In this document: positions 6,328 through 6,968 of the stretch, one piece after another | Numbering within the stretch: position 1 is the stretch's first letter | Layout: the number at the start of each line of letters is the position of its first letter | DNA from: JAKAWW01 sp049966775 | GTDB lineage: Archaea > Micrarchaeota > Micrarchaeia > Micrarchaeales > Micrarchaeaceae | Reading direction: 5' to 3' | Length of the DNA stretch: 6,968 bases | Assembly (NCBI GenBank): GCA_049966775.1 | Contig: JBMFTZ010000031.1 | Location: 1-6,968, forward strand | Notes under the pieces: model-generated | What the model saw: the letters and a program-made list of their open reading frames with translations, nothing else | What the model was told of the DNA's origin: nothing | The model's database searches: none | Translations under genes and position numbers: made by a program

Positions 6328-6816
6328 ATGGCCATAATAGAAAAATTAGATGCGAAGGAGCTGCTCGAAGCGTCAAAATTCGCTCAAAGCGTAATGAATT
6401 CGACATATAGCTACAACAAAAATTGCAGGATGAGCAATTCCAAGGGGTTTAGTCCTAATAAGTTGAGAGAAAGCATGAAGCATGGTGAGCTCTTTGTGGC
6501 AAAAGACGATAGCGGCAAGATTATCGGTTTTGCAGATTACTATCCCTCCCTGCTTTATCCCGCCAAGGCGGGTGTGGGATACTTGAACTGGGTTTTCGTG
6601 GATAAGTCATACAGGCGGAAGGGGCTGGGCGCTGCTCTAACAAAGCGACTTTTTGATTCCGCCAAGAATCATGGGCAGCATGCGGTCTGGACCGAGATAC
6701 TAGCAAGTAATTATAAGTCAATTAGGCTTAGTAAGAAAATGGGTTTCAAGAAGGTCGGGCTATTCAAAAAAGCATGGTATAAGCAGGATTACTATATCCT
6801 GTATAAAAAGCTCTAA
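6328..6816 (+). CDS. GNAT-family N-acetyltransferase
   Basis: The protein has 162 residues and carries the acetyl-CoA-binding GNAT fold. The central strand and loop read LNWVFVDKSYRRKGLGAALT (86-105), with the pyrophosphate-binding R-x-x-G-x-G/A motif RRKGLG (96-101). The later motif B helix is NYKSIRLSKKMGF (128-140), followed by KKVGLF and a final strand rich in Tyr and Lys. The N-terminal acceptor-recognition part (FVAKDDSGKIIGFADYYP, 56-73) is also typical. The acceptor cannot be told from sequence: it may be a protein N-terminus or lysine, or a small amine. The ATG at 6328 is preceded by AAGGTG with five bases spacing, and the gene lies 20 bases after the GDPD stop, so it is probably the last gene of the operon. 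Its codons look somewhat more AT-rich than those of argS by eye (not computed), which may hint at later addition to the cluster. Confidence 0.88.
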   Translation: MAIIEKLDAKELLEASKFAQSVMNSTYSYNKNCRMSNSKGFSPNKLRESMKHGELFVAKDDSGKIIGFADYYPSLLYPAKAGVGYLNWVFVDKSYRRKGLGAALTKRLFDSAKNHGQHAVWTEILASNYKSIRLSKKMGFKKVGLFKKAWYKQDYYILYKKL

Positions 6817-6824
6817 GGGAGAGA

Positions 6825-6857
6825 AGACGGTGCCGGAAACAGCAGCATCGCCCGTCT
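6825..6857 (+). terminator. Inverted repeat after the operon, possible terminator or RNA stem
   Basis: AGACGG (6825-6830) can pair with CCGTCT (6852-6857), starting nine bases after the GNAT stop. TGC (6831-6833) can extend the stem to GCA (6845-6847) with a bulge. No T-run follows directly, and archaeal termination relies mainly on T-runs, so a terminator role is uncertain. It could also be the first stem of a structured RNA formed with the following hairpins. Confidence 0.35.
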
Positions 6858-6889
6858 ATACCAGTATTATTTGCTGTGCAACACGATAA

Positions 6890-6907
6890 GCGGTGTGCCC
6901 ACACCGC
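6890..6907. repeat. Perfect inverted repeat (8-bp arms)
   Basis: GCGGTGTG (6890-6897) and CACACCGC (6900-6907) are perfect complements around CC. As RNA this gives a GC-rich hairpin, probably with the inner pair open. Its central CCCAC could alternatively pair with GTGGG at 6920-6924, a pseudoknot-like option. It lies in the gene-free tail of the window, and what it belongs to is uncertain. Confidence 0.6.
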
Positions 6908-6968
6908 GTATAATTATTCGTGGGGCAAGAATACCGCGACTTTTAAGTCGTGGATGAATCGCGCGGCT
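6890..6968 (+). mobile_element. Possible IS200/IS605-type right end / omega-RNA-like remnant
   Basis: This structured tail includes the 8-bp hairpin, a weak TATTC/GAATA stem (6915-6919 and 6929-6933), and a strong hairpin with arms CCGCGACTT (6934-6942) and AAGTCGTGG (6945-6953), one G-U pair, followed by ATGAATCGCG. A subterminal hairpin of the form CGACTT..AAGTCGTGG followed by a short conserved tail is what I recall for the right ends of IS200/IS605 elements, where it forms the core of the TnpB guide RNA. No tnpA or tnpB coding sequence lies on the left, so this would be a solo end, a nonautonomous element, or the left edge of an element that continues past the window. A plain transcription-end hairpin is an alternative. 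Confidence 0.35.

Noticed and set aside
5981..6406. 141-codon minus-strand ORF across the GDPD-GNAT junction
   Set aside because: No known motif and no supporting promoter or ribosome site noticed. Both plus-strand genes beneath it are well supported.
1..6968. CRISPR array or direct-repeat cluster
   Set aside because: No regularly spaced direct repeats were found on reading the window.

Overview
The window looks like archaeal chromosome, most likely from a small-genome lineage of the DPANN/Micrarchaeota (ARMAN) type; the lineage call is an inference. The evidence is a Sec61-beta homologue, an archaeal-type arginyl-tRNA synthetase with a GRKGTW-type KMSKS loop, heavy use of ATA, AGG and AGC codons, TATA-like boxes 26-28 bases before start codons (leaderless transcripts), and GGTG-type Shine-Dalgarno motifs. 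No 16S or other phylogenetic marker RNA is present.

Layout. Positions 1-775 hold a decayed DDE transposase: the N-terminal piece is in one frame and the C-terminal half in another, with internal stops and an apparently lost first catalytic Asp. Positions 776-1147 (about 370 bases) hold no convincing gene, but there is a well-formed BRE/TATA pair near 801-815, a chain of tiny overlapping ORFs, and a weak C/D-box-like arrangement. A 52-codon gene for Sec61-beta (1148-1306) follows, with a promoter that implies a leaderless mRNA. One base beyond its stop is the end of a convergent gene (1308-2150, minus) for a 280-aa putative transcription factor with an AbrB-like N-terminus and winged-helix segments.

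A 53-base divergent promoter region (2151-2203) separates that regulator from a four-gene plus-strand cluster with gaps of 8, 4 and 20 bases: a fused NAD(P)H-hydrate epimerase/dehydratase (nnrE-nnrD, 2204-3739), arginyl-tRNA synthetase (argS, 3748-5634), a glycerophosphodiester phosphodiesterase (5639-6307) and a GNAT acetyltransferase (6328-6816). The spacing indicates one operon. It combines metabolite repair, translation, phosphodiester turnover and acetylation, so it looks like a housekeeping operon of a compact genome rather than one pathway.

The last 150 bases (6817-6968) hold no ORF but contain three inverted repeats. The last one, followed by ATGAATC, resembles the right end/omega-RNA hairpin of IS200/IS605-type elements, although no tnpB is visible. 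The most noteworthy points are this structured 3' end, the non-canonical phosphate loop in the epimerase domain, the divergent regulator/operon promoter, and the promoter without a gene near 801. I do not see a clear new multi-gene system here.
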